This document shows positions 20,265-33,961 of a DNA stretch of 64,000 bases, one piece after another (position 1 is the stretch's first letter; each line of letters starts with the position of its first letter). The notes below the pieces were generated by a model. It was not told the DNA's origin, did no database searches, and saw nothing but the letters and a program-made list of their open reading frames with translations. The translations under genes were made by a program, and so were the position numbers. Origin of the DNA: Paraburkholderia adhaesiva (lineage in GTDB: Bacteria; Pseudomonadota; Gammaproteobacteria; Burkholderiales; Burkholderiaceae); assembly GCF_021390575.1 (NCBI RefSeq), contig NZ_JAJEJQ010000001.1:1464501-1528500 (forward strand), given 5' to 3'.

Positions 20265-21280
20265 ATCACAGCCAGCGGGCCGGATGGCCGACGCTCGCAA
20301 TCATGCTCGGCGCGTCAGTGTGGGGCGCGGTCTGGTACCCGCTGCGGATGCTCGCGGCGCTAGGTGTGACGGGCACGGCCGCGAGCGCGGCGACGAGTGC
20401 CGCTGGGTGCGCCTTCGTACTGTTGCTGCGCCGTCGCTCGATTGCGACGCTGCGCTGGCACGGCGTCCTTCCGCTGCTTGGGCTGGCGGCGGGCGTGACC
20501 AATCTGGGCTTCGTCTGGGGTTCGATCCACGGCGAAGTGATGCGTGTGCTGCTGCTGTTCTATCTGACCCCTGCGTGGACCGCGCTTTTCGCGCATTTCA
20601 TCCTCGGCGAGCGGCTGACCTGGTCGGGTGCGGCGCTGTCCGCGCTGTCGCTGGCCGGGGCGGTGCTGATGCTGTGGTCACCGACGCTCGGGGTGCCGCT
20701 GCCGGGCAATGCCGGCGAATGGGCGGGCCTCGCGGGCGGCATGGGGTTTGCGATGAGCAACGTGCTCGTGGTCAAAACGAGCCGCGTGCTGCCGGATATG
20801 AAGCCGGAAATGCGCACTGCAGTGATATTCGGCGGTGCGGCGCTGTTCAGCGCGTGCGCGGCGGCCTTTGAGCCGATGGCGGCCGCCCCCGCCGGACACC
20901 TGCTCACCCGTGCGGCGCTGCTCGTCCTGGCGCTCGGCCTCGTGCTCGCGTCGAACAACATGATCGTGCAGTACGGTCTCGCGCGCGTGCCGGCGAACCG
21001 CGCGTCAATCATCATGCTGTTCGAACTCGTTGTCACGGCGCTCACTTCGTGGCTTTTCGCGGGCGAGGTGCCGGGTCCGCGCGAATGGGCGGGCGGCGGC
21101 TGCATCGTGCTCGCATCGCTTTTGTCGAGCTGGGTGCACCGTACGCGCAGCGCGCCGGACCCGCGCGAGGACGACAACGCGGCCACGTGCGATGACATTG
21201 AGGACATCGACACCGACTGCAGTGGCGAAGCCGGTTCGAGCGCTCGTGGCCGCCGGAACGGCGCGCGTGCGATGGTATGA
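20261..21280 (+). CDS. DMT-superfamily (EamA-type) transporter
   Basis: Inner-membrane protein (339 residues, about ten hydrophobic segments) of the drug/metabolite transporter superfamily. Two EamA repeats are visible, each ending in the typical arrangement: VLLLFYLTPAWTALFAHFILGERLTWSGAALSALSLAGAVLM in the first half and RASIIMLFELVVTALTSWLFAGEVPGPREWAGGGCIVLASLL in the second. Such proteins export amino acids or small metabolites; the substrate cannot be told here. The C terminus is an acidic, low-complexity cytoplasmic tail. The start (MNHSQRAGWP) overlaps the stop of a small leader frame. An upstream in-frame start 12 codons earlier is possible. smc follows 160 nt later. Confidence 0.88.
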   Translation: MNHSQRAGWPTLAIMLGASVWGAVWYPLRMLAALGVTGTAASAATSAAGCAFVLLLRRRSIATLRWHGVLPLLGLAAGVTNLGFVWGSIHGEVMRVLLLFYLTPAWTALFAHFILGERLTWSGAALSALSLAGAVLMLWSPTLGVPLPGNAGEWAGLAGGMGFAMSNVLVVKTSRVLPDMKPEMRTAVIFGGAALFSACAAAFEPMAAAPAGHLLTRAALLVLALGLVLASNNMIVQYGLARVPANRASIIMLFELVVTALTSWLFAGEVPGPREWAGGGCIVLASLLSSWVHRTRSAPDPREDDNAATCDDIEDIDTDCSGEAGSSARGRRNGARAMV

Positions 21281-21440
21281 TTGCCGCTAGTTCTCGCCGC
21301 GCAGCGCACGTGGATGTGCGCCGCACGGTGAGCCGTGGCGGCTGCCCAGTGCGCATTCCGCCGCCGGGCAATTTCGCCGGGGCGTGGCCTGCAGCACGGG
21401 CGGTCCCGTTCACTCTCCCTATTCAAACAGCGATATCGCC

Positions 21441-24400
21441 GTGCGTCTGACCTCGATTAAGCTCGCTGGCTTCAAATCATTCGTCGATCCCACGCATTTT
21501 CAGGTCCCGGGCCAGCTCGTTGGCGTGGTCGGGCCGAATGGCTGTGGCAAATCCAACATCATCGATGCAGTGCGCTGGGTGCTCGGTGAATCCCGCGCAT
21601 CCGAGCTGCGCGGCGAATCGATGCAGGACGTCATCTTCAACGGTTCGACTGCGCGCAAACCAGGCAGCCGCGCGAGCGTCGAACTTGTGTTCGACAACGC
21701 GGACGGCCGTGCCGCTGGACAGTGGGGCCAGTATGCGGAGATTGCCGTCAAGCGCGTGCTGACGCGTGACGGGACGTCGAGCTACTACATCAACAACCTG
21801 CCCGCGCGCCGCCGCGATATCCAGGACATCTTTCTCGGCACGGGCCTCGGGCCCCGGGCCTACGCGATCATCGGTCAGGGCATGATCGCGCGCATCATCG
21901 AAGCGAAGCCTGAAGAACTGCGCGTGTTCCTCGAAGAAGCGGCGGGTGTTTCGAAATACAAGGAACGCCGCCGCGAGACGGAGAACCGTCTGCACGACAC
22001 GCGTGAGAACCTCACGCGCGTCGAGGACATCGTGCGCGAGCTTTCGACGAACCTCGAGAAGCTCGAAGGCCAGGCCATCGTCGCGACGAAGTTCCGTGAA
22101 CTGCAGGCGGATGGGGAGGAAAAGCAGCGCCTCCTGTGGCTGTTGCGCAAGAACGAGGCAGGAAGCGAGCAGGAGCGCCAGCAGCGTGCGATCGAACAGG
22201 CGCAGATCGATCTCGAGCGCCAGATGGCGCAACTGCGCGAGGTCGAGGCGCAGCTCGAGACGCTGCGCGTCGCGCACTACGCCGCGAGCGATGCGACGCA
22301 GGGTGCGCAGGGCGCGCTCTACGAGGCGAATGCCGAGGTGAGCCGCCTCGAAGCCGAGATCAAGTTCATCGTCGAGTCGCGCAATCGTGTGCAGGCGCAG
22401 ATCGCCGCGCTTACTGCGCAACGCGAGCAGTGGCAGTCGCAGGCGCAGAAGTCGCAAGACGATATCGAGGAAGCCGAAGAGCAGTTGGCGATCGCGGAAG
22501 AAAAGGCCGCCGTGGCGGAAGAAGATGCGGCCGCCAAGCAGGAGGCGCTGCCCGCACTCGAAGGCCGCTGGCGCGATGCGCAGGGCGGCCTTAACGACGA
22601 GCGCGGGGCAATTGCGCAAACCGAACAGGCGTTGAAGCTTGAGGCAGCGCATCAGCGCAACGCCGACCAGATGCTGCAGCAACTGCAGCAGCGTCACGAG
22701 CGACTGAAGGCTGAAGCAGGCGGACTCGACGCACCGGACGAAGCGCAACTGGAAGAGTTGCGTATGCAACTGGCCGAGCAGGAGGAAATCCTGCGCGACG
22801 CGCAAGAGCGGTTGTCGGAGGCGCAGGACGCGCTGCCGCGCCTCGAAGGCGAACGCCGCGCCGCGCACGAGCGTGTGCAGGCCGAGAGCGCGCAGATTCA
22901 CCAGCTCGAAGCACGCCTTGCGGCGCTCAAGCAGTTGCAGGAGAACGTGCAGACCGAAGGCAAGATCCAACCGTGGCTCGAGCGTCACGAGCTGGGTGCG
23001 CTGCCGCGTCTGTGGAAGAAGCTGCATGTCGAGGCGGGCTGGGAAACCGCACTAGAAGCGGCGCTGCGCGAGCGGCTCGCGGCGCTCGAGGTGTCGAACC
23101 TCGACTGGGTGAAGGCATTCGCCAGCGACGCGCCGCCCGCCAAGCTCGCGTTCTATGCACCGCCCGCAGCGGCTCAACCGGCGAGCGCGGCCGCAGGTCT
23201 CACATCGTTGCTGTCGCTCGTGCGAATCGACGATGCGGGTCTGCGCGCGGTGTTGTCCGAATGGCTTGGTTCGACATTCGTCGCAGCCGACCTTTCCGAA
23301 GCGCTCGCTCAACGCGCGCAGTTGCCGTCGGGCGGCACCTTCGTCGTGAAGGCTGGTCACATGGTGACGCGCGTGGGCGTACAGCTTTACGCGGCCGATT
23401 CCGAACAGGCCGGCATGCTCGCGCGTCAGCAGGAAATCGAGAACCTCACGCGCCAGGTGCGCGCGCAGGCACTGCTCGCCGATGATGCGCGTGCCGCAGC
23501 GATCCGCGCGGACGCCGTCCACACTCAGGCCGCGCAGGCGCTCACCGAAGTGCGCCAACAGGCCGAGCGCGCGACACAGCGCGTGCACGCGCTGCAGATG
23601 GATGTGCTGAAGCTGACCCAGGCGCACGAACGCTACACGGCACGCAGCACGCAGATTCGCGAGGAGCAGGGCGAGATCGCGGCGCAGATTGACGAGCAGC
23701 GCGCGTTGCGCGCGGAGTCGGAAGCAAATTTCGAGCGCCACGACGGCGAACTGGCTGAACTTCAGGCTCGCTTCGAGGACAACCAGCTGGCGTTTGAAGC
23801 GCTCGACGAAGAGCTGGGCGCAGCGCGCAATTCGGCCCGTGATCTCGAACGTGCCGCGGGCGATGCGCGCTTTGCTGCGCGCAACATGGCGAACCGCATC
23901 GAAGAACTGCGACGCAACATCCAGGTGGCACACGATCAAAGCGAGCGTGTCGCTGCGTCGCTGGAAGATGCGCGCGCCGAACTGGAAACGATCAACGAGC
24001 AGACCGCACATACGGGCCTGCAGGATGCCCTCGAGATCCGGACGCAGAAAGAGGCTTTGCTGCGCGTGGCGCGTGCCGAACTCGACGATCTCAGTGCGAA
24101 GCTGCGCCAGGCTGACGAGACACGCCTCACCGCGGAACGCGCGCTGCAGCCGTTGCGAGACCGCATCACGGAATTGCAGTTGAAGGAGCAGGCAGCGCGT
24201 CTGAACGGCGAGCAGTTCATCGAACAACTTCAGGCGGCAGGCGTTGACGAAGCGGCACTGCAGGCGAAGCTCACGCCGGACATGAAGCCGTCGTATCTGC
24301 AGGGCGAAGTCACGCGCATCAACAATGCGATCACGGCGCTCGGCCCGGTGAACATGGCCGCGCTCGACGAGCTCGCGGCAGCGAAGGAGCGCAAGACCTT

Positions 24401-24959
24401 CCTTGATGCACAGTCTGCCGACCTCACGAGCGCGATCGAAACGCTCGAGGACGCGATTCACAAGATCGATCAGGAAACGCGCACGCTGCTTCAAGGCACG
24501 TTCGACGAAGTGAACCACCATTTCGGCGAACTGTTCCCGCGTCTCTTCGGTGGCGGCCAGGCGAAGCTCATCATGACGGGCGACGAAATTCTCGATGCGG
24601 GCGTGCAGGTGATGGCGCAGCCGCCGGGTAAGAAGAATTCGACGATTCACCTGCTGTCCGGCGGCGAGAAGGCGCTCACGGCGACCGCCCTGGTGTTTGC
24701 GATGTTCCAGCTGAATCCGGCGCCGTTCTGTCTGCTGGACGAAGTGGACGCGCCGCTCGACGACGCGAACACCGAGCGCTTTGCGAACCTCGTGCGGGCG
24801 ATGTCGGACAAGACGCAGTTCCTGTTCATTTCGCACAACAAGATTGCGATGGAGATGGCTCAGCAGCTTATCGGCGTGACGATGCAGGAGCAGGGCGTGT
24901 CCCGTATCGTCGCGGTCGACATGGAAACGGCGGCAGGTTTCGCACAAAATACGGTCTGA
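21441..24959 (+). CDS. smc: Chromosome segregation protein SMC
   Basis: Structural-maintenance-of-chromosomes ATPase (1172 residues, full length). N-terminal head with Walker A VGPNGCGKSNIIDAVRWVLGE (K37); long Glu/Gln/Arg-rich coiled coils; a hinge region at roughly 500-680; second coil; then C-terminal head with signature LLSGGEKALTATALVFAMF and Walker B PFCLLDEVDAPLDDANTERF. The protein forms the condensin complex with ScpA/ScpB, which are not in this window. The start is GTG (MRLTSIKLAGFKSFVDP, where homology begins) without a strong ribosome site. zipA follows 126 nt later, a typical betaproteobacterial order smc-zipA-ligA. Confidence 0.97.
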   Translation: MRLTSIKLAGFKSFVDPTHFQVPGQLVGVVGPNGCGKSNIIDAVRWVLGESRASELRGESMQDVIFNGSTARKPGSRASVELVFDNADGRAAGQWGQYAEIAVKRVLTRDGTSSYYINNLPARRRDIQDIFLGTGLGPRAYAIIGQGMIARIIEAKPEELRVFLEEAAGVSKYKERRRETENRLHDTRENLTRVEDIVRELSTNLEKLEGQAIVATKFRELQADGEEKQRLLWLLRKNEAGSEQERQQRAIEQAQIDLERQMAQLREVEAQLETLRVAHYAASDATQGAQGALYEANAEVSRLEAEIKFIVESRNRVQAQIAALTAQREQWQSQAQKSQDDIEEAEEQLAIAEEKAAVAEEDAAAKQEALPALEGRWRDAQGGLNDERGAIAQTEQALKLEAAHQRNADQMLQQLQQRHERLKAEAGGLDAPDEAQLEELRMQLAEQEEILRDAQERLSEAQDALPRLEGERRAAHERVQAESAQIHQLEARLAALKQLQENVQTEGKIQPWLERHELGALPRLWKKLHVEAGWETALEAALRERLAALEVSNLDWVKAFASDAPPAKLAFYAPPAAAQPASAAAGLTSLLSLVRIDDAGLRAVLSEWLGSTFVAADLSEALAQRAQLPSGGTFVVKAGHMVTRVGVQLYAADSEQAGMLARQQEIENLTRQVRAQALLADDARAAAIRADAVHTQAAQALTEVRQQAERATQRVHALQMDVLKLTQAHERYTARSTQIREEQGEIAAQIDEQRALRAESEANFERHDGELAELQARFEDNQLAFEALDEELGAARNSARDLERAAGDARFAARNMANRIEELRRNIQVAHDQSERVAASLEDARAELETINEQTAHTGLQDALEIRTQKEALLRVARAELDDLSAKLRQADETRLTAERALQPLRDRITELQLKEQAARLNGEQFIEQLQAAGVDEAALQAKLTPDMKPSYLQGEVTRINNAITALGPVNMAALDELAAAKERKTFLDAQSADLTSAIETLEDAIHKIDQETRTLLQGTFDEVNHHFGELFPRLFGGGQAKLIMTGDEILDAGVQVMAQPPGKKNSTIHLLSGGEKALTATALVFAMFQLNPAPFCLLDEVDAPLDDANTERFANLVRAMSDKTQFLFISHNKIAMEMAQQLIGVTMQEQGVSRIVAVDMETAAGFAQNTV

Positions 24960-25085
24960 AGGTCGGTATGCGACACGCGACGGACGGCGCCGGACGTAAG
25001 GCCGCCGCCTCGTGCGTCGTGAATGCAACGCATGCGGGTCGCGCCGGTGGCGCACCGCTGGACAAGAATTGCTGATGGAGCATGC

Positions 25086-26345
25086 ATGGACGAGTTGACT
25101 CTCGGGTTGATCGGCGCGGGTGCCGTGGTGGTCGGGGGCGTGGTGGCTTACAACGCGTGGCAGGGCGCCAGAGTGCGTCGGCGCATGCCGCGTCCAATGC
25201 CCGAGGAAGCCGCTGAAGCGCCGTTGCGCGACGATCTCGAAGAGCAGAGCCCATTCATTGAGCCGGTGCGCGCATCGTCGCGACGCGAGCCGTCGCTCGG
25301 GGACGGCGCTACCGATGATCGCGTCGAACCCGGCTTCGGCACGGCAGCGCCGCTCGATACACCGGCCGACATCCAGGCCGAAAACACGTCGCCGAATGGC
25401 TTCCTCACCACCGATCCCGAGCCCGGTTCGGCTGATACGGCGGGCACCGAGCCGGTGACCCAGCCCGAAGAGGCCGAACGTGTCGAGCCGGTCCTCCCGG
25501 CAGCAACCACGATTTCGTCGGCTCCTCCGGCGGTTGTCGATCGCCGGATCGATTGCATCGTGCCGATCCGCCTTACCGCACCGATGGCCGGTGAGCGCGT
25601 GATTCCGCTCGCCCAGCGCCTGCGTCGCGCCGGTAGCAAGCCCGTGCATATCGAAGGGAAGCCTGAAGGTGGTGACGGTTGGGAGCTGCTGCAAAACGGC
25701 GTGCGCTACGAAGAGCTGCGCGCTGCGGCCCAGCTCGCCAATCGCAGCGGTCCGCTCAACGAACTGGAGTTTTCGGAATTCGTGACGGGTGTTCAGCAGT
25801 TCGCTGACGCGCTCGATGCCGCACCCGAATTCCCGGACATGATCGAAACCGTTTCGATGGCGCGCGAACTCGACGGTTTCGCCGCGCAATGCGATGCGCA
25901 GCTTTCGATCAACGTGATGTCGGACGGCGCACCTTGGTCGGCGAATTATGTGCAGGCCGTGGCCGCGCAAGATGGGCTGCTGCTCTCGCGGGACGGCACG
26001 CGGTTCGTGAAGCTCGACGCGAAGCAAAGCCCGGTGTTTATGCTGCAGTTCGGCGACACCAACTTCCTGCGTGACGACCTCACGTATAAGGGCGGCCAGA
26101 TGATCACCCTGATTCTCGACGTGCCGGTCGCCGACGAAGACATCCTGCCGTTTCGCCTCATGTGCGACTACGCCAGGTCGCTTGCTGAGCGAATCGGCGG
26201 CCGCGTGGTCGATGATCAGCGCAGGCCGTTGCCGGAATCGGTGCTTCAGTCCATCGACAAGCAGCTCATGACGCTCTACGCAAAGCTCGAGCAGGCCGGC
26301 ATTCCGGCGGGCTCGCCTGCTACGCGGCGACTCTTTAGCCAGTAA
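25086..26345 (+). CDS. zipA: Cell division protein ZipA
   Basis: Bitopic inner-membrane division protein (419 residues) that tethers FtsZ to the membrane. An N-terminal transmembrane segment (LTLGLIGAGAVVVGGVVAYNAW) is followed by a basic stretch (RVRRRMPRPMP), a long Pro/Glu/Ala-rich linker (about 50-150), and a C-terminal ZipA/FtsZ-binding domain (from about DRRIDCIVPIRLTAP to LPFRLMCDYARSLAERIGG). The ATG follows GGAG (25077-25080) at 5-nt spacing. It lies between smc and ligA as in other betaproteobacteria. Confidence 0.94.
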   Translation: MDELTLGLIGAGAVVVGGVVAYNAWQGARVRRRMPRPMPEEAAEAPLRDDLEEQSPFIEPVRASSRREPSLGDGATDDRVEPGFGTAAPLDTPADIQAENTSPNGFLTTDPEPGSADTAGTEPVTQPEEAERVEPVLPAATTISSAPPAVVDRRIDCIVPIRLTAPMAGERVIPLAQRLRRAGSKPVHIEGKPEGGDGWELLQNGVRYEELRAAAQLANRSGPLNELEFSEFVTGVQQFADALDAAPEFPDMIETVSMARELDGFAAQCDAQLSINVMSDGAPWSANYVQAVAAQDGLLLSRDGTRFVKLDAKQSPVFMLQFGDTNFLRDDLTYKGGQMITLILDVPVADEDILPFRLMCDYARSLAERIGGRVVDDQRRPLPESVLQSIDKQLMTLYAKLEQAGIPAGSPATRRLFSQ

Positions 26346-29259
<2,914 letters not shown>

Positions 29260-29295
29260 ATAAAAACGGGAGCTTGCTGCTCCCGTTTTTATTTG
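29260..29295. terminator. Bidirectional intrinsic terminator def / rluB
   Basis: A 7-bp stem (29267-29273 with 29279-29285, 5-nt loop) is extended by AAAAA on the left and TTTTT on the right, giving a U-run on both strands. It lies between the convergent def and rluB-type genes. Confidence 0.88.
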
Positions 29296-29331
29296 TGTGA
29301 TGCCTGCGTACCCGCTCGACGCGGGCGCGAC

Positions 29332-31374
29332 TCAGAACGATTCGTCGGCTGTCAGATAGCGCCACTGGCCTTGCGGGAGCGCGCCTAGCAGCACTCGGCC
29401 CATCCGTACGCGCTTGAGGCCGACCACCTTCAGTCCCACGAGCTCGCACATGCGGCGGATCTGCCGCTTCTTGCCTTCGCGCAACACGAAACGCAGTTGC
29501 TCGCCGTTCTGCCAGCTCACCATCGCGGGCTTGAGCGGTACATCGTCCAGCGACAGACCGTGACGCAGCTTCGCGAGAAGTTCGGCAGGGAACTGCTGGT
29601 CTATGTCGCTTTCCAGGTCGTTGTAGGTCACCCGCACGAGGTATTCCTTGTCGATGTCCGATTGCTCGCCGATCAGCTGTTTCGCGACGCGCCCGTCCTG
29701 GGTTAGCACGAGCAGGCCGGTCGAATCGATGTCGAGGCGGCCCGCTGGTGCAAGCGTGCGCAGATGCAGCGGCGAAAAACGGATGCCGGAACGATCGCCG
29801 TCCCACTGATTGCCCGCTGTGACGAGCGTGGCTGCGGGCGGATAGCCGTCCTCGGCTTGGCCCGAGACGTAACCCACTGGCTTGTGCAGCAGGATTGTCA
29901 CCTGGCGCGCCTGCGCGGCGCGAGCAGCTGGGTCGATTTCGATCCGTTGGTCGGGCGTCACCTTCGTGCCGAGCGTGTCGATACGCTCGCCGTCGACGAG
30001 AACCCAGCCCTTCTCGATCCACTCGTCTGCCTCGCGGCGCGAGCACAGACCCAGTTCCGACATCCGCTTCGACAGGCGCAGGGAGCCGGCTGCGTCGTCG
30101 CCCGTGTGGGGCGTGTGGCGCGGTGCAGAGGCCTCCGTTGACTCAACGGGCGGACGGCGTCCAGCGCGCTCGTCCTGCTTCACCCGTGTCGCAATCTTGC
30201 GTACGGGGGCGTCATCGAAGCTGCGTCGCGCGCGCGGGCCTGCGCCTTCGCGGTTGGCCGTATCGCGGCGGCGTGCCGGGGCATCGTTGCCGTCGCGCGG
30301 CGCGGACTTTGCCGGCCGCGCAAAGCTGCGTTCTTCGCGCGCGGGGCGTTCGGAGTTCGTGCGTTGTGTGCCTTCGTCGCGGGGGCGGCGGTTTTCGGCT
30401 GAGCCGTATTCGCGCCGTGGCGCGGAGCCGGGTGCTTTACGCTCGCCGAACGTGCGTTTGCCATCATCGGAGCCTTCGGTGCGCGGACGCGCGGGGCGCC
30501 GTTCATCGCCGAAGCCTTCGCTGCGTGGGCGTGCTTGACGACGCTCATCGCCGAAGCCTTCACTGCGTGCACGCGCCGGACGACGTTCATCGCCGAAGCC
30601 TTCGCTGCGTGGGCGTGCTTGACGACGCTCATCGCCGAAACCTTCGCTGCGTGGGCGTGCCGGACGGCGTTCATCGCCGAAGCTTTCGCTCCGTGGGCGA
30701 GCCGGACGACGCTCATCGCCGAAGCCTTCGCTGCGTGCGCGAGCCGGACGGCGTTCATCACCGAAGCCTTCACTGCGTGCGCGTGCCGGGCGACGCTCAT
30801 CGCCGAAACCCTCACTGCGTGGGCGAGCCGGACGACGCTCATCACCGAAGCCTTCGCTGCGCGGACGTGCCGGACGACGCTCATCGCCGAAACCTTCGCT
30901 TCGTGCCCGCGCCGGACGTCGTTCGTCGCTGTCCCCACGCCGCGCCGGCCGCTCGTCGCGGTCCCACGACCGTGTAGCGCGCGGCGCGTCCGCATCGCGT
31001 GCCGGGCCCGGCCGGCGGCGCTCGCCCGTCTGTCCGTCGCCTGGGCGCGCTGCTCGCGTGCCCGCCGGTTTGGCGCCGTAGCCGCCTGCCTTGCCCGCGG
31101 CCGGTTTGCCGTACGCAGAACCTGAAGCCCGCGCCGGGCGGTTCGTCGTATCGCGCTCGCGCGAACCTGCTGACCTGGCACCAGCGCGTTCAGTCGCCCG
31201 ATTCTCACCACGCGCGGGCGCGGGCTTCGCCGACGTCTTCGTCGTCGCCTCGGGCGTCGGGCTCGCGGCTTTGCGGACCGGCTTTCGCGCGGTCGTGCTG
31301 CCGGGGCGGACGGGGGCGCGCTCGGACGTGGTCGGGCGCGGGTGCTTTGCTGTGAGTCTGGCTCGGGTGGACAT
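29332..31374 (-). CDS. rluB: RluB-type 23S rRNA pseudouridine synthase with repetitive N-terminal extension
   Basis: Pseudouridine synthase (680 residues) of the RsuA/RluB group, expected to modify helix 80 of 23S rRNA. The enzyme portion is C-terminal: an S4 RNA-binding domain from about 431 ([29 protein letters not shown]) and the catalytic region with D548 in [17 protein letters not shown], then [17 protein letters not shown]. The first 430 residues are a very basic, disordered-looking extension of Arg, Pro, Ala, Asp and Glu. Residues 161-300 are ten 14-residue repeats with consensus [14 protein letters not shown]. RluB itself commonly has a charged extension, but this array is striking. 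The ATG is only 7 nt after the glnD stop. Confidence 0.9.
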   Translation of the reverse strand: MSTRARLTAKHPRPTTSERAPVRPGSTTARKPVRKAASPTPEATTKTSAKPAPARGENRATERAGARSAGSRERDTTNRPARASGSAYGKPAAGKAGGYGAKPAGTRAARPGDGQTGERRRPGPARDADAPRATRSWDRDERPARRGDSDERRPARARSEGFGDERRPARPRSEGFGDERRPARPRSEGFGDERRPARARSEGFGDERRPARARSEGFGDERRPARPRSESFGDERRPARPRSEGFGDERRQARPRSEGFGDERRPARARSEGFGDERRQARPRSEGFGDERRPARPRTEGSDDGKRTFGERKAPGSAPRREYGSAENRRPRDEGTQRTNSERPAREERSFARPAKSAPRDGNDAPARRRDTANREGAGPRARRSFDDAPVRKIATRVKQDERAGRRPPVESTEASAPRHTPHTGDDAAGSLRLSKRMSELGLCSRREADEWIEKGWVLVDGERIDTLGTKVTPDQRIEIDPAARAAQARQVTILLHKPVGYVSGQAEDGYPPAATLVTAGNQWDGDRSGIRFSPLHLRTLAPAGRLDIDSTGLLVLTQDGRVAKQLIGEQSDIDKEYLVRVTYNDLESDIDQQFPAELLAKLRHGLSLDDVPLKPAMVSWQNGEQLRFVLREGKKRQIRRMCELVGLKVVGLKRVRMGRVLLGALPQGQWRYLTADESF
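30475..30936 (-). repeat. In-frame 42-bp minisatellite in the rluB-type gene
   Basis: Ten consecutive 42-bp units (30475-30894) encode [14 protein letters not shown] with limited variation: P or Q at position 8, P or A at position 11, and one unit beginning with S instead of G. A degenerate eleventh unit ([14 protein letters not shown]) lies at 30895-30936. The unit is a multiple of three, so gain or loss of units keeps the frame. The repeats carry a dense Arg/Asp/Glu charge pattern. Confidence 0.95.
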
Positions 31375-31381
31375 GGTTATT

Positions 31382-33961
31382 TCACACTGCTATCGCGCGC
31401 AGCAATTCGGTTTCGACGCGGATCTGCAAGCGGCTATTCGAGAGAACCGTGCCGTCGACGAGAAAAACGTCTTCGACGCGTTCGCCGAGCGTATTGATCC
31501 GCGCCGCATGGACGCCAACCCGGTGCTCGGCCAGCACGCGCGCGATGGAATAAAGAAGGCCCGGCCGGTCGTTTGCCGACACGGACAGGATGTAGTACTG
31601 GCCGCTTTCGTCGGCCCGCAGGTCGACGCGCGGTGTTACCGGGAACGTCCGCGACAGCCGCGACAGACGGCCTTTCGCCGGTTCGGGCAGCGGGCTGTCA
31701 GTGGCGGTCAGCCGCGCTGCGAGTTCCTGTTCGACGAGGTTCGCGATATCGCGGTACTGCACGTCGCCCTCAGTCAGGGCGACGATGAAATTGTCGAGCG
31801 CGTAGCCGTGGCGCGTCGTGCTCACGCGCGCGTCGAGCACGGACAGGCCGCGACGGTCGAAGTAGGCGCACATCGTCGCGAAGAGGTCGGGGCGATCCTT
31901 GGCGTAGACGAGCACCTGCAGCGCCTCGCCGATCGGCGAGGGGCGCGCGCGCACGACCGGCGCCGGCGCTTCGACGTGTCGGTAGAGCACGCGTGTTTGC
32001 CAGGCGATGTCGGCGGCATCGTGGCGCAAGAAGTAGCCGACGTCGAGCTGCTCCCAAAGTGCGCGGTGAGCGTTCTCCGGCACGGTTTCGAGGCGCAGCA
32101 GCGCGAGTGCCTCCTCCTGGCGCGTCTTCAGCGCGGAGTGCGCATCGGGCTGCGCGCCGCCCAACACGGCAAGTGTCGAGCGGTAGAGGTCCTCGAGCAG
32201 CTTGCCTTTCCAGTTGTTCCACACCTTCGGGCTCGTGCCGCGGATATCGGCGACGGTCAGCAGATAGAGCGCTGTCAGGTTCCGTTCGGTGCCGACCAGG
32301 GCAGCGAAGCGCTTGATGACCTCGGGATCGCTCGTGTCCTGCTTCTGTGCGACCTGGCTCATCGTGAGGTGGTGCTGGACGAGCCAGACGACCAGTGCCG
32401 TGTCGTCGGCCTCGATTCCGTGGTCGCGGCAGAAGCGGCGCGCGTCGGCCATGCCGAGCGTCGAGTGATCCCCGCCGCGGCCCTTCGCGATGTCGTGAAA
32501 GAGCGCGGCGACGTAGAGCACCCAGGGGCGCTCGAAGTTCGCGATTAACTGGCTGCAGAACGGATATTCGTGCGCATGCTCGACCACGGCGAACCGGCGC
32601 ATGTTGCGCAGCACCATCAGGATGTGCTGGTCGACCGTGTACATGTGGTAGAGGTCGTGCTGCATCTGCCCGACGATGCGCCGGAAGTTCAGCAGATAGC
32701 GGCCCAGCACGCTCGTCTGGTTCATCAGCCGCATGGCGTGCGTGATGCCAGCCGGCTGCTTGAGGATTTCGATGAAGAGCCGGCGATTCTCGGGGTCGCG
32801 CCGCCAGTGCTGGTCCATCTTGTCGCGCGCGTTGTAGAGCGCGCGCAGCGTGCGTGCCGACAGGCCCTTCACGCCGGGTACCTGCTCGAACAGGAGGAAC
32901 GCTTCGAGGATCGCGTGCGGCTCGCGCTCGAACACATCGTCGCTCGCGATCTCGATCATGCCCTGCTTCTCGACGAAATTATCCGAAAGCACGCGCGTGA
33001 TGCCGCTCGTGCTCGGGAACAGTTGCGCTTCGATGTTCTGAATCAGGATCGTCGCGAGCTGTGTGACGGCTTTCGCGGCCCAGTAGTAGCGCCGCATGAG
33101 CAGCTCGCTCGCGCGTCGTGCCGCGCTCGCCTCGTAGCCAAAGCTTTGTGCGACGGCCGTCTGCAGGTCGAACACGAGAATATCCTGGCGGCGTCCCGCG
33201 ATCACATGCAGACGCGCACGCAGCGTCTTCAGGAACGCCTCGTTGCGGCGCAGCTCGCGCGCCTCGCGTCCGGTGATCAGCCCGCGCTGATCGAGCTCGC
33301 GCCAACTGCTGCCGAACGCGGCGGCTTCAGTGACCCACAGGATGAGCTGCAGATCGCGCAGGCCACCGGGGCTTTCCTTGACGTTCGGTTCGAGTGAGTA
33401 AGGCGTGTCCTGGAATTTGGCGTGGCGCTGGCGCATTTCCAGCACTTTCGCCTGGAAGAACGCACGCGGGTCCAGTGCGTCGCGGTAGCGTTGCGCGAAA
33501 TCGCCGAAGAGCGTCGCGCTGCCGGTGATGCGGCGGGCTTCGAGCAGCGATGTGCGCACGGTGATGTCGTTCGCCGATTCGTGAAGGCACTGCGACACGC
33601 TGCGCACGCTGCTGCCGATCTCCAGCCCGAGGTCCCAAGCGAGCCCGATGAAGCGCTCGATCCGTTCTTCGAGTGACGCGAGCGGCGCATCGTCGGGAAG
33701 AAGCACGAGGATGTCGACGTCCGAGTAGGGCGCCAGCTCACCGCGCCCGAAGCCGCCTACGGCGACAAGCGCGAGCGAAGCGGGCAGCTCGCAGGCATTC
33801 CAGGCACGACGCAGCGTGTCGTCGGTGGTGCGGGCGAGGGTGCGCATCAGCGTGTCGACATTGCTCGCGGTGCGGAAACGCTCGAGCAATTGGGCCTTGG
33901 CGGCCTTGTAGTCGGACTTCAGCGACGACGTATCGGGGACGGCGACGGCGGGAACGCTCAT
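31382..33961 (-). CDS. glnD: PII uridylyltransferase / uridylyl-removing enzyme GlnD
   Basis: Bifunctional nitrogen sensor (859 residues) that uridylylates and deuridylylates PII proteins in response to glutamine. Domains in order: nucleotidyltransferase with [21 protein letters not shown] (G69-G70, D81, D83); HD hydrolase domain around residue 490 ([18 protein letters not shown]); and two C-terminal ACT domains (for example [30 protein letters not shown] and [31 protein letters not shown]). Length is normal. It sits between map and the rluB-type gene on the minus strand. A candidate promoter with a good -35 (ATGACA, complement of 34140-34145) and weak -10 (TACGCT, complement of 34118-34123) lies about 160 nt upstream. 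Confidence 0.97.
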   Translation of the reverse strand: MSVPAVAVPDTSSLKSDYKAAKAQLLERFRTASNVDTLMRTLARTTDDTLRRAWNACELPASLALVAVGGFGRGELAPYSDVDILVLLPDDAPLASLEERIERFIGLAWDLGLEIGSSVRSVSQCLHESANDITVRTSLLEARRITGSATLFGDFAQRYRDALDPRAFFQAKVLEMRQRHAKFQDTPYSLEPNVKESPGGLRDLQLILWVTEAAAFGSSWRELDQRGLITGREARELRRNEAFLKTLRARLHVIAGRRQDILVFDLQTAVAQSFGYEASAARRASELLMRRYYWAAKAVTQLATILIQNIEAQLFPSTSGITRVLSDNFVEKQGMIEIASDDVFEREPHAILEAFLLFEQVPGVKGLSARTLRALYNARDKMDQHWRRDPENRRLFIEILKQPAGITHAMRLMNQTSVLGRYLLNFRRIVGQMQHDLYHMYTVDQHILMVLRNMRRFAVVEHAHEYPFCSQLIANFERPWVLYVAALFHDIAKGRGGDHSTLGMADARRFCRDHGIEADDTALVVWLVQHHLTMSQVAQKQDTSDPEVIKRFAALVGTERNLTALYLLTVADIRGTSPKVWNNWKGKLLEDLYRSTLAVLGGAQPDAHSALKTRQEEALALLRLETVPENAHRALWEQLDVGYFLRHDAADIAWQTRVLYRHVEAPAPVVRARPSPIGEALQVLVYAKDRPDLFATMCAYFDRRGLSVLDARVSTTRHGYALDNFIVALTEGDVQYRDIANLVEQELAARLTATDSPLPEPAKGRLSRLSRTFPVTPRVDLRADESGQYYILSVSANDRPGLLYSIARVLAEHRVGVHAARINTLGERVEDVFLVDGTVLSNSRLQIRVETELLRAIAV

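Noticed and set aside
30475..30936. CRISPR-like array of regular repeats
   Set aside because: Units are contiguous with no unique spacers, encode an in-frame peptide repeat within a real gene, and no cas gene is near.
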